A stretch of DNA of 64,000 nucleotides from Pascua guehoae (Eukaryota > Basidiomycota > Tremellomycetes > Trichosporonales > Trichosporonaceae). The first letter of the stretch is position 1. Each line of letters opens with the position of its first letter. The notes beneath the pieces are model-generated. The model was not told the DNA's origin. It searched no databases and saw only the letters and a program-made list of their open reading frames with translations. The position numbers and the translations under genes are program-made. The stretch spans positions 62,001 to 126,000 of the forward strand of contig BCJX01000002.1 in NCBI GenBank assembly GCA_001600415.1, given 5' to 3'. Of the stretch, positions 11,434 to 22,315 are shown one piece after another.

Positions 11434-14400
11434 ATGAGAGTGGCGACCTTCACGTTCCTGGCGGTGGTGCCATTGCTCAGCCTCGTCGGTAGTGCAACGG
11501 CAAACCCCCTGCATTTCCAGGATCACAACAGGGATACCCATTCGTGGACACCTGTCAGTGCCGAGCCCAGCGGGGCGGACGCGGTCAAGGCGCTTGCCAA
11601 CCGACGCCTGCCAAAGAAGTGAGTCACCGAGGTGGCAGAGGGAGGGGGCACGGCATGCCTTGTGTGCTGAGACGCTGACACCAGGTGGCACAATCGCTTC
11701 GACTTTGTCGAGGCGGCCTGTCCTGCAAACTCGACGTCGTACGATGCGTTCACTGTGGATGCCGATAATGAGAGGATCACCATCTCATCATGCACAACGT
11801 CGGGCCTGTCGCGTGGACTGCTCACGTATCTCCGCAGCATCGGCGGCGACATCTACTGGTCGGGCGACAACCTTCACCTCCTCCCATCGCCCGAGGACGC
11901 GCCATCTTCTTCTTATCTGGAGGGCGCAGCATGGGGCCCGATTCGCTACTTCCTCAACGTCGTCACCTACTCGTACACGACGGCGTTCTACCAGTGGGAC
12001 AAGTGGGAGTACCTCCTCGATTGGGCAGCACTGCACGGCGTCAACCTCCCACTCGCGATCGGCGGGCAGGAGTACATCTGGGCCGAAGTGTACCGCGACT
12101 TTGGTCTCGACGACAAGACGATCCTGGATTACTTTTCTGGGCCAGCCTTTCTGTCTTGGCAGCGCATGGGCAACATCCATGCGTCGTGGGGGAGGAACGT
12201 AACCCAGGACTGGTTGGGTGAGTTATCGGGAAACGGTCTTTAGCGATGGCCGAATGGGTCTGCTCTTAGGGGACGATGAGGATCAGAGGCCGCTTCGTCC
12301 CAGAGTCATCGATCAGCACACTGACTACGTCTCAGACAAGCAATGGGACCTCCAGAAGAAGATCATCTCACGCATGGTCGCCCTCGGCATGGACCCAGTT
12401 CTTCCTGGTTTCAGCGGGTAAGCTGGGTAGCATGCGTGGCCGGTTTCACAACACGCTGACATCAGCTTCGTCCCGCGCGAGCTCCAAGACTATATTGGTG
12501 GACCAGAGTTTCTCACTGCTTCCGCGTGGGAAGGCTTCCCTGGTGAGCAGGCTCAAGCCCACTTCCTGAGCAACCCAAGCTGACTGCAGACCAATGTAAG
12601 ATCGGAAAAGCAGCCTTGCTCCGTCATCGACGACAAGGCACTGTGGATAGCCCATACTGACAGCAGACACCAGGAATGCCGCACTCGACCCCACCTGGGA
12701 GACATACCATATGGTGCAGTCCGCCTTTCTGCAGAAACAACAAGACCTCTACGGAGGCTGGACGTCACACTACTACTCGATCGACCTGTACAACGAGCTC
12801 AAGCCGTCGTCAACTGCGTCCGACTACCTCCACAACGTGGCGAGCAACGTTACCGCTTCTCTGCGCACTGTCGATGACAGTGCCGTCTGGGTCATGCAAG
12901 GTTGGCTGTTTGCGAGCGACCGCGAAGACTGGACGCCGCAAGCGATTGAGGCGTTCGTTCACGGCGCGCAACCGGACGAACTGGTGAGTGCTGCAATGCA
13001 ATAGGTCGATTCCACACTGTGCCAGACTGACCTGGGAACTGCGCGACAATCATTGTGCTGACAGCCAGCTCATACTCGATCTCGCCTCCGAGTCGAAGCC
13101 GGTATGGAACCGCACAGAAAACTTCTACGGCATGCCGTGGGTGTGGAATACGGTGCGTTTGTTGTTGGCTGCGAACTGGACCGGGAAGTGATGGGCAGCA
13201 CCCAAGAGGGAGCGCACTGGCAGGCCCACGTCGCCACCATGTTGCGCCATCTTGCAGCGGCGTAGACTATTCAAGGTATCATGAAGCAGTCACTGATGCT
13301 CTCAGCTCTTCAACTACGGCCAGAACTATGGCATGAACGGTAACCTAGAGCAGTTCAACACCGGTGTCATGGCGGCCAAGGAAACAGGTGGGACCCTTCT
13401 GGGCACTGGAATCACCATGGAGGGTGAGTACTGGCGCATGTGATGTAGCTGGAGGGTTGTCGGGGTGTGCGCATAGGTGTCAGGTGTATACGTCCCTCAG
13501 CTCCACGGTGAGGTGAAGTGTACACTATTCACCATTTGCTTAGCATGGTCATCTACTGCAATCAGGCTGACATGTCACAGGCATGAATCAGAACGAGATC
13601 ATCTATGAAATGGCCCTCGACACCATTTGGCAAACCACCCAGATCTCGGTTCCATCCTGGACACACGACTGGGTGGAACGCCGCTACTCTCTCGACGCGA
13701 AGCCCGACATCCCCTCGGATGCCAAGGAGCTCGTCCAGTCTGCTTGGTCCCTCGTCGTACAGTCGGCCTACAGCCAGACCGATCCAGCCGTCGAAGGTGT
13801 CTCTCGCTCCATCTTTGGACTGGTTCCTGGCACGACCAACATGCTGAACCGCACTGGCCATCACCCTACCAAACTCGCGTTCGACACGGGCGACGTCGTC
13901 AAGGCCCTCGACGACATGATTGCAGCAGCTGAGAAGGCTCCCCTCGAGAAGGTCGATGCGTTTGCGTACGACTTTGTTGATATCGCCCGGCAGGTTCTCC
14001 TTACAGCCGGCATCCCGCTGTACCAAAAGGTAAGGCCCAATAGACAGCCCTCGGCACGACGCCGAGGCAGCATTCAACTGGACGGATAGCCATCGGTGCC
14101 TTTGGATGAGGAATCAAGTCTTCCATCCATCTCCATGATCCGCGCTAACACTTCAGATGATCGCAGCATGGAACACGTCCACGCCTGATCCCGAAACCAT
14201 CTCTACCACAGGAACGCAAATCGTCGACCTCATGCGCGACGTCGACTCGGTTCTAGCGACCAACAAGAACTTCCTGCTCTCCACCTGGATCAAGGACGCA
14301 CGGTCGTGGGCCGACGATGGTGACTTCATGGAGGTAAGTGAGGATGGGGTCGCATGCCATGTGGCCCCATGTGATGTGCCGATACTCACGCAGCAGTACC

Positions 14401-14962
14401 AAACCCGCAACCAGATCGTCCTCTGGGGTCCCGCGACCAACGCACCGTGGCGGCTCGATCGCTACGGTGCTAAAGATTGGCACGGTGTTGTGGGCGACGT
14501 GTTTGGGGCCAGCTGGGAGATGTTTTATGAGCACTGTGAGTCTCCATTTCCAAATCAAAAGGCTTGCGGACAATTGAGATTCAGCTGGAGCGCATGGTAC
14601 CTCAGTAGCCCCATGTCCAGCTGTGGCGTGAGCGTATTCCTGCCAGACCCTCGATGAGTGTCCTGCCTGAACAACACCCCCGTGTCCTACCAAATAGCAG
14701 CATCTGTCGCCTCGCTTCTCCTGCCTCTTTGTCCTCCTACAGCTCGCACATCTCAGAACCCGGCTCACTAACTCCAGTGCTCGACACACCTGTCGAAAGC
14801 TACGACGCCACTACGTGGGCGCGGACACTCCAGGACTTTGAGGCGATATGGGAGACGCAAATCTGGGGTGAGGGAGAAGGACAGACGTGGGGAACAGTCG
14901 GCACCCCGCTGGAGACAATCAAGCGCGTGCGGTGCAAGTGGGCCTGGCTTGTTGATAGTTGA
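11434..14962 (+). CDS. Secreted alpha-N-acetylglucosaminidase, GH89 (NAGLU-like)
   Basis: The proposed exons are 11434-11618, 11685-12217, 12336-12417, 12466-12542, 12590-12595, 12667-12983, 13069-13152, 13306-13423, 13581-14029, 14157-14333, 14397-14535 and 14778-14962 (about 783 aa, like the human enzyme in size). An N-terminal signal peptide (MRVATFTFLAVVPLLSLVGS) directs secretion. GH89 hallmarks follow: GLLTYLRSIGGD, WALHGVN-type segment WAALHGVNLPLA, DLYNE near residue 338 at the position of the family's acid/base Glu, VWVMQGWLF, LDLASESKP, NYGQNYGMNGNLE and EGMNQNEIIYE. Family activity is exo-cleavage of terminal alpha-linked GlcNAc, a retaining mechanism. The 6-nt exon is optional, because a single intron 12543-12666 is also in frame. 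The final exon and the 242-nt intron before it are the least certain parts. Confidence 0.88.
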
Positions 14963-15043
14963 CATGGATAGTATGGACAGGATGTCCAGGTCATTGTCAC
15001 TGAACACTTCGACTACTGTACAAATACATACCGACAACCATCA

Positions 15044-16413
15044 TTACTGTTTCTGCTCCTTCTGCCATTGCGCAATGAGCGCTTTGCCATAGTCCTCTCC
15101 ATTGGGAAGCCGATTAACCGTGTGAATGTGACACTTGGCAGGCGACGTGTTTGTGAGGAAGATGCCGCAATGGAAGTCAAACTGTGAGCGTCAGGAATGT
15201 CCAGGTCATCAGCAGCAAGTCCTCTCACCTCGCAGTAGACGACTGGCGAGTGAATGCGGAAGTAGTACGGGTCGCCGAGGCCAAACTTGCCAATCCAGGC
15301 AAAGTACGTCTGGTCCTCAAACTTGCGAATGCGCTTCATCTTGGCCTCGAGTGGTCCGGGCGGGAGGTAGATGTTGAATGCCTGGACGATGGCGTAGACT
15401 TCCTCGCGCTGCTCGGGGGTCATGGCAGAGATCGGACATCCTTCGTATGGCACGACTCGGTTGTCCTGGTGCGCGCCGGCAAGGTGGCGCTCGTCGAAGG
15501 GGTTCCAGCGATCCTCGGACAGACCCTCGCTACAGTTCATCGCCTCGGTAATCTGGGCACGCTTCTGGTTCTCAGGACTGAGGCCGCGCATGAGGTTGAG
15601 GCCGCGAATCTCCTCCTGGGTAAAGAGACGCAGCCCAGCGTGCTCGCCAACGTCGATGCGGTCCGGTTCAGCGCCCATAAAGGTAGGTCCGATGGTCATG
15701 CGCTTGCCAACAAAGCAAACGGCGAGGCAGAGGTGGTGACCAAAGAAGCTGAACCCCCACGGCTGGGTAAGAGACGGCTTGCGGTCGGCGGGGAGGAAGA
15801 GACGAAAATTGTACGAGTGCTTGTTCAGGACAGCGAGACCGTTGACGAGCTCCCCGAGAAAGTGGTTGGTGAGGCAGCACCCGAGAGCCTTTTTGTATCC
15901 ATCAGGCGAAAGCGACGCCTTGAGTACGTCGTGGATGAGCTCCTGGTTCCTCTCAGACGTCTCGTCCAGCCGGATACCGCCTGGGTTGACGTACAGCTCT
16001 GGATTGGACCAAGCGCGGAACTCGTCATCGGTCGCGACGTCGCCTTTGATGACCTCGTTGCGCTCCTTGTCCGAGAGTGCATCGAGGAGAGTGGTAACCG
16101 CCTTGACAGCCGCCTCCACTGGAGCGCCTTCGTCCAGCTCGTACTCGAAGATGGATGGATCGGGGTTGCCATCCGCCGAAAAGCCCTTGTACGGCTTCTC
16201 AATGTTTTTGATGTCGAGGCGGTTGATAAGCCATGCCGGGGCCGGGATCTCACGCCGGCTCGAGCACCACGACAACGGCGTGTGCTTGTCGATGCCCTTG
16301 ATGCGTGGATGGTCGGGGGAGGGGATGATATCGCGGAACGACACTGTCGCGTCGGTCCGAGGGGTCGACGGGTCATCCTGGAGAGCGAGGCCAGAGTTCA
16401 GTGGGACAGACAT
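15044..16413 (-). CDS. DUF3500 family protein
   Basis: Two exons, 16413-15229 and 15181-15044 with a 47-nt intron, give 440 codons including the stop (439 aa). The C-terminus after splicing reads HSPVVYCE/FDFHCGIFLTNTSP then KCHIHTVNRLPNGEDYG, the conserved His-rich end of the DUF3500 family. Other conserved-looking stretches are WGFSFFGHHLCLAVCF and TFMGAEP. No signal peptide or membrane helix is seen, so the product is probably soluble. The biochemical role of DUF3500 is not established. The His/Asp/Glu-rich motifs hint at metal binding, but that is inference. The start MSVPLNSGLALQDDP is the first ATG in frame after the leader. The gene is convergent with the GH89 gene, the two stops being about 80 bp apart. 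Confidence 0.88.
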
Positions 16414-17027
16414 GGTGGTAAGGTTGGTGAGTGATGGGCACCAGTGACCTTGTACTTGCACCTTGATTTATTGACAAGAGCTGTGACGATGCGGGGATGA
16501 GTCGCTACAGACTTCCGTCTGGACACGATCGATACGGAGGTTCCCCAGACGCACATGTGGGGCTAGACTGCGGAGAAGCAGGAAACGAACGCCGGAAATC
16601 TCATGACCGCTGTACCCAACCACCCCTCGGCCTCCCTCCCTGCCGGCCGGTCATGACTGGCCCGCCTGCTTTCTAAGCGATTCTGCCGATTTTCACCGAC
16701 GTTTATCCATATCAGCACCAGCCCAGCCGGTTGTTGTAGCTCGCGAGCCAAACACATCTCTTCGAGGCTCAAGAGAGAAAATAGCAACGGACCGCCTTGT
16801 CGGCGCAGCATGCACAGCAGGTGCTCGAGTTGATCGTAATCTGCGCTGTTCCGGCACAGTGTGCTGGTGCGTCGTACGAGCCGACACAGAGATACAGAGA
16901 GGCTCGTTTCATCATGCATTCTCCCGCCAACACCAACTTGCACAGGTTGCAGCCCAAATCAAACTGAAGCACATTGGTAGCACCACTGGCATGAACGAAA
17001 CCAATTTGCATGACATGGAGTCCAAAA
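16414..17027. other. Intergenic, no gene seen
   Basis: About 600 bp between the DUF3500 start and the 3' end of the next minus-strand gene. No supported coding segment. Confidence 0.5.
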
Positions 17028-17541
17028 CTACTGAGCCATCACCTCGTCAATGACACCCATCAGGTACTTGACAATGCCGTCAGGACCGACCTGGACCTGC
17101 AAGCCCGTAGGGATAGCATGGGTCTTGATACCAGGGATAGTCTCCTTTGCGATCCGTTGGATCTCTTCCTGCTGCTCGGGAGTCCACTAAGGGGATCAGT
17201 AGGTTACAGTGTGCGGCAACGCACCATGGATGCGCAGAAGAGGATGCCGGGAGGAGGCTGCACTGAAAGAAGAAGCGGCTTGACGCCCTCGATGGCTACA
17301 AGTCAGCCTAGACCGGTGGTGCCTCAACCCAGTCACTGTACTCACTCTCCGAGTTGGCAGCATGAACAATGGTGTACTTGTCCTTGACGTTCTCGATGAC
17401 CTGTCCGATGACCTTCTTGGCGCGATCTGGCGCCGTGTTGACCGAGACGAGGTTGATGGGGGTCTTGTTGGCGGTGGACATGGCGCGTGTGATGGTAATC
17501 TGTGCTGTGCGAGTGAGAATGCGGGCAGACATGAGAGACAT
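17028..17541 (-). CDS. Small protein of unrecognised family, possible mitochondrial presequence
   Basis: Three exons (17541-17346, 17295-17225, 17186-17028) total 426 nt, giving 141 aa. The N-terminus MSLMSARILTRTAQITITRA is Arg/Ser/Thr-rich and without acid residues, like a mitochondrial presequence. A second ATG (MSTANKTP) could serve a cytosolic form. The core reads INLVSVNTAPDRAKKVIGQV, then YTIVHAANSE/TIEGVKPLLL, PPPGILFCASM and WTPEQQEEIQRIAKETIPGI, ending LQVQVGPDGIVKYLMGVID. The beta-alpha alternation suggests a small alpha/beta fold, but I do not recognise the family. It shares a roughly 400-bp bidirectional intergenic region with the FAH-family gene, so co-expression is possible. 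Both introns are short with consensus ends. Confidence 0.78.
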
Positions 17542-17940
17542 TGCGAAGTGAATGCATGTACTCCAGTTTGCGAAGTATACTTGGCGAGCTGACGTCGGGA
17601 AGATCCAGCTCGGCGGATCGGGGGTGACATCCAGCGTCGGCCATCGGCGATGGTGGAGTGGGGAACTGGCGAGTGTGGGGACCGGCCCCTGGTTTTACTC
17701 TCCGGCAAAGGTCGGAAAGTCGAATCTGCCTTGCACAGTCGCGCAGCCCGGCGTTCTTGGGGCCGGTTTGCCGTCCACAGTGGCCCCTGGTTCGATAACG
17801 CAAGATGCCGCGGTTAGCCGATGTTTGGTGGACTCTGCACCACACGCCGCGCTTTACAACACGCGCGAGATTCGCGGGTGACAACGTCATACCGCGCTCG
17901 ATAAAGACTACTGCCAAGGCCCTCGGGCTGTCACCAAATC
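17542..17940. promoter_or_regulatory. Bidirectional promoter region
   Basis: These 399 bp separate two divergent ATGs, so both promoters must lie here. No clear TATA box is seen on either strand. Confidence 0.4.
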
Positions 17941-18881
17941 ATGCTTCCCACTCTTCGCGCCATGTCCTCGTACGCCCGCCTTGTCCGTTTCCTCACCCCC
18001 TCGTCTTCTACACCGCTCATCGGCGAGCCAGTTGACAGCTCTCTCGATGTCGGCGTCGCTGCTGCCAACAAGGAGGCCATCGAGGTCGACGTGTTCTCCG
18101 GCAGCTCCATCTTGAGCCCGGGGGAGAGGACCGGGAAGCGCGAGACAGTGGGACAACTCCTTTCACCACTCTCACAGTCTGAAGTGGGCACCATCCGGTG
18201 CATCGGACTGAACGTAAGTACACATGTCCGGCATCACTGTACTGTTCACTGACGGTTTAGTATGTCCAGCATGCCAACGAGGTCAACATGGCCATCCCAT
18301 CCGTCCCCACCGTCTTCTTGAAGCCCGAAACAGCTCTTGCTGGGCCGTATCCCGAGCCCACCGTGGTCCCGCGCGCGTTCGTCGGCGACAATGCTGCCGA
18401 CTACGAGTCTGAACTCGCAGTCGTGATTGGCAAGACGGCCAAGGACGTCTCCGAGGCCGAAGCCATGGACTATGTTCTCGGCTACACGGCTGCCAACGAC
18501 ATTTCCTCGCGCGAGCAACAATTCGCCACGTCCCAGTGGTGCTACTCCAAGTCGTTTGACGGCGCGTGCCCCATCGGACCTGCGTTCGTTGCCGCCTCGC
18601 AGGTCACCAACATTAGCGACCTGACCATCCGGGGCACGCTCAACGGCAAGGTCGTGCAGGAATGCCCCCTCAGTGACCTCATCTTTTCCGTGCCGCAGAT
18701 TGTCTCGTTCCTGTCCCGTGGGACAACGCTGAGGCCCGGCACGGTCATCATCACTGGTACCCCAGCTGGTGTGGGGTGGAGCCAGAAGCCCCGGATTGTG
18801 CTCAAGGATGGCGACGAGTTCCGCGTCTTTCTGTCTGGTGGCATTGGCACGCTCGTTAACAAGATTGTCGAGGAGAAGTAG
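17941..18881 (+). CDS. Fumarylacetoacetate hydrolase family protein (FAHD/acylpyruvase-like)
   Basis: Two exons, 17941-18213 and 18261-18881, give 297 aa. The conserved FAH fold starts at RCIGLN/YVQHANE. Then come PTVFLKPETALAGP and the metal-ligand segment DYESELAVVIGK with its two glutamates. GYTAANDISSRE carries the third acidic ligand. SFDGACPIGPAFV, TIRGTLNGKVVQ and GTVIITGTPAGVGW follow. Family members bind Mg2+ and hydrolyse or decarboxylate acylpyruvates, oxaloacetate or related C-C bonds. The specific substrate is not readable. The start may be 17941 (MLPTLRAMSS...) or the second ATG at 17962; the longer form could carry a weak mitochondrial leader. The length is slightly above the 220-290 aa usual for the family. 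Confidence 0.92.
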
Positions 18882-19531
18882 AGGGCCCTGGCGAGAAACT
18901 GTGTCACGTTGTAGCACCAGATATGACATCGGCTTTAGAGTTGGAGAAGAGTGACGCGAACATGGCAGCGTGGCACGCACATAAAGTCGACTCGCTGGGT
19001 AGGACAGCATTTGGATGGTCAGACCACCGTCGCCTGCAACCAGCGCGTTGGCAAAGCGGGGGATACTGCACACACCTTGAGGCGTGAGCTGGGTGTACTT
19101 ATGGCGTGCGGTGGACGTTGAAACCACCGGGGCCTCACCATGGTCGCCCCCCCCCCCCCCCCATCTCCACAGCCTTGTTTCTCAATGCGGGGGAGCGAGC
19201 GTGGGCCAAGGGGCGAATGATCCCCGACTCTGGCTGCGAGGACAATACTGCAAGGGCGATGTCACTCGGTGACATCCCTGAAGCACTGCGTGACTGGATG
19301 CTCTGGTGCATCCTCCCTGCCAACATTGGGAACTCTGGTCCTCATACCACGCAAACTTCAGGAGTGAATGGCAAGCATTGGTTCGCTCGAAAAGCCGGTG
19401 TAATGCTCAGTACCGCGCGCTAACCCAAACCCGACTTCACGTTTATTGCATCGGGCTCTGATCTATTGACAATTCTGTTAACAACGTTTACATTTAAGAA
19501 GTGGAAGCCCGCTACTGCTGCGGATGGGCTC
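18882..19531. other. Intergenic between convergent genes, with a poly-C tract
   Basis: 3' regions of two convergent genes. A run of 16 C lies at 19147-19162. No gene seen. Confidence 0.5.
19147..19162. repeat. Homopolymer C16
   Basis: Sixteen consecutive C on the plus strand, in the 3' intergenic region. Length may be imprecise in the assembly. Confidence 0.8.
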
Positions 19532-20905
19532 TCACAGGCGTACGAGACGCGCGGTGAGGGCGGGCACAGCCAGGGGGACCGCCAGCGCCAGGAGACACAG
19601 AGGGAGGGAAGCTATAGTCAGCGCTGATTGACGATGCTGTGTGGATTGAAGGGTGAAAGCCAACGCACTAGAGAATTCAGGAGGCGCAGCCGAGGAGCCC
19701 GATGCCGAGGCCGAAGGGTCGGAGCCCGATGCCGAGGCCGAAGGGTCGGTGCTGCTGCCGGACGTGGTACTGTTACCGCCAGGACCGCGGCCAGCACCAC
19801 CGCCAGGACCACCAGGACTACCACCGCCCATGGAGTTCGCGTTCGCTACACCTCCATTCTCGCCATAGGTTGCCGCTGCCGACACACTGTAGGTTGCTGT
19901 CGAGTTGATGCCGACCGAGATCCAGGCGAAAATGCCGTCGGCGACCGTGTCTCCGAGGAGGACATACTCGACAACGGGGTCGATGCCCTCCGCCTCTTCA
20001 GACATGATGCTGTCTTCGGAATTGAGCGTCTGCTCCTGGGTGTTGGTCGAGTATGGCGCTACTGCCTCCACTTCGCTCAGGAGGCTCTGGTCAAAGAAGA
20101 GCTGTCCTACGTGGGATGAGCTGTCACCGCCGGTGATGGTGTTGTTGTCAAGGAGCGACCAGGTGCCCTCGGTGTGGGCGAGAATGTGGATGTGGTTGGT
20201 CCTGCCATTGTAGTGGCCGGGAACGATCGAGTTGAACTGCACCACGCCGTCCGAGTCGGTCGCCTGGATGCCACGCAGGAAGGTGCGGTTCAGGTTGGAA
20301 GCGTCAGAGCTGTCGCCGTTTCCAGATGCGACAATCCCCGAGTATACGCCCGTGGCATTGCAATGCCAAAAGTCAAACGCGACGTTGGGTAGCGGCTCGC
20401 ACGTGTTCGTGTCGATGACTTGGATGTCGAGATAGATCGGCACGCCCTGCTCGCCGTCGGTGACGTTTGCTCGCCAGTACTCGCCCGAGACGTCTGCGAT
20501 CAGTTAGCCGACTATAGGCTTCTCAGTGTACCACTCACAGTACGGGCCCTGGGTAACCTCTGGTGCCAGAATACACTGGTTCTCGCCCATAAAGAAGGTA
20601 GACGAGGCAGAGGACGTGGTGACACCGGTGAGGTTGGATTTGTGCGAGGTGGCGAGCACAGTGTCAATGTCGCGCTTTTGCGCAACGCTCCTGGAGAGCT
20701 GCTCGTGGAGGGCCCTGCGGCGGATGTCGTTGCGTGTATGCATGCCACGGGCAGATAGCTTGTTGGCGCAGTGCCCGAGCGATCGCTTGCCCATCATGTC
20801 GAGAGCGGCACGACGCTCGACCGCTTCGGCGTGGTGGTCCTCGCCTGGGTGGGCCGAGACCGCGACGAGTGAGAAGAGCAAGGTCAGAGTCTTGAGGTTG
20901 AGCAT
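19532..20905 (-). CDS. Secreted intradiol ring-cleavage dioxygenase-like protein
   Basis: Two exons (20905-20539 and 20493-19532) give 442 aa. A signal peptide (MLNLKTLTLLFSLVAVSAHP) precedes a His/Glu-rich propeptide-like segment with basic pairs (VERR, GKR). The catalytic domain begins at CILAPEVTQGPYYVSGEYWR, restored by splicing. It continues with VPIYLDIQVIDTNTCEPLPN, FDFWHCNATGVYSG and GHYNGRTNHIHI. These supply the two Tyr and two His expected to bind Fe(III) in intradiol dioxygenases of the extracellular fungal group. Such enzymes cleave catechol-type rings from lignin or plant phenolics; the actual substrate is unknown. The C-terminus is Gly/Ser-rich with a duplicated DPSASASGS unit, then a hydrophobic tail (SLPLCLLALAVPLAVPAL) ending RLVRL, possibly a GPI or membrane anchor. 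A TATATATAAG element lies about 50 bp upstream of the ATG. Confidence 0.92.
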
Positions 20906-20949
20906 GTTGCTGTGGTTTGAATGAACGGTATGAGTGAGGCAGGAGAGCC

Positions 20950-20961
20950 TACTTATATATC
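20950..20961 (-). promoter_or_regulatory. TATA box of the dioxygenase-like gene
   Basis: TATATATAAG on the minus strand, about 50 bp 5' of the ATG. Confidence 0.5.
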
Positions 20962-22315
20962 ATTCTGGGCGAACCCGGGAGGACAAAACTCTTCGTATGA
21001 TGGCCGTGAGGCGGTGTATGACTTTGGGAAGCAACGAGCAGGACATGAGAGAAGCGCAAGTGAGGATGAGGATGTGGTATGAGGCGCTGCTCGAGCGCAG
21101 TGCGCAGATGGATGCTCGCAGCATTCAAATGTCACACAAGTCTGAGACGGTCCAATAAGGAGCGCCGCATTTGGGATGTACTCATCGGCAAGATCTGCTG
21201 CAATCTAACACTGCGGTATCCAGTGTAAGCCGCAGCGTCGGTTGCAAAGAACAAGTGAGTAGGTTGATGGGGAAAGATGAGGCACTGTTCGACGCAGCCC
21301 GAAGACGGCCACCGAGCGCAGTCCGAAGATGACTCTAAACGTCACAACATTCTGCTGCAGTCCAACACGGAGCCCCGGGTTTGTGTTGAGCGCGTCAAGA
21401 TTGCCAGCCACAATGAGCCGCCGTACTCTAATACTGCGGTCTCCTGTGCCAGAACCGCAGCCGGGCGTTATTGTCTCGTTGTTGTTCCTCTCAGTGTTGG
21501 TAACCTGCGCAACGCCGCAGTTCTTTTCGGTTGAGACTGTTCGTTTCCGAGAAGGGGAGAGCATCGAGTAGCAGGAGTGAGTGATGAATTGATCTAGTGA
21601 TCTAGTGGTGGCTGCGCAAGGCGCGATCAAAGTCTTGGCATTTTTATTTTTCGCTGTGGCGGATCATCCTCGGGGTATTCGACAACTGCGCACCCGCGGA
21701 ATGCCGACCTTCACCGACCAGGGCCTCGAACCATTCACACTTCACACGACCCCATCGCAGCAGCGCAGCAAAGCAGCGGGCAGTGCCAAACACACGAACT
21801 GGAACGACGCGTCAGCCATGCGCTGCGGGCATGAACGGCTTTTAAGAGGGACATTGTGGTGAGCCGACAGGCGTGAGGCTCTATTCCATCGTGCCTCCCT
21901 GCGCCGCAGTACCGTACGTTGGTGATGAGTGAGAAGACAATACGCGATAGGCGCAGTTAATGTTGAGTAACGCAAAGCGGTGCGGATAGATCCTTGGAGA
22001 CCGGAAAGTGGACATCTGGGGTCCGTGGTCGACGACGTATCGAGGTTGCCGGTTCACCACAATCCAAAGGAGCAAGCCACGGTCGGCCACGGCGTTGCTC
22101 GGACGTATGCTTGGAAACCACTTCCTGCACCACAATCGATTTTCATTTAGATACTATTGATTTGTCCGCTTTCACCAGCACATTAAACGACTGCTGCTTT
22201 CTGTCTTAGGAAACGGATTCGCACGTTTTCAAGGACGCATTAAACGTTCGTTTCTTGAGGGAGTGTCCTATTCCTGGCACTTGTACCGCATAGTGGTGCT
22301 TAAGGAATGATCACT
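20962..22315. other. Intergenic, no gene seen
   Basis: About 1.35 kb between the dioxygenase promoter and the 3' end of the peptidase gene. Frames are short and unlike known families. An A/T-rich patch lies at 22,130-22,260. Confidence 0.5.

Noticed and set aside
15184..16434. 416-codon plus-strand open frame
   Set aside because: It lies antisense to the DUF3500 gene. The minus strand carries the conserved family motifs and intron. Long antisense frames are expected in GC-rich coding DNA.
20991..22300. Search for an extra gene between the dioxygenase and peptidase
   Set aside because: Only short frames without motifs or consistent splice sites were found.
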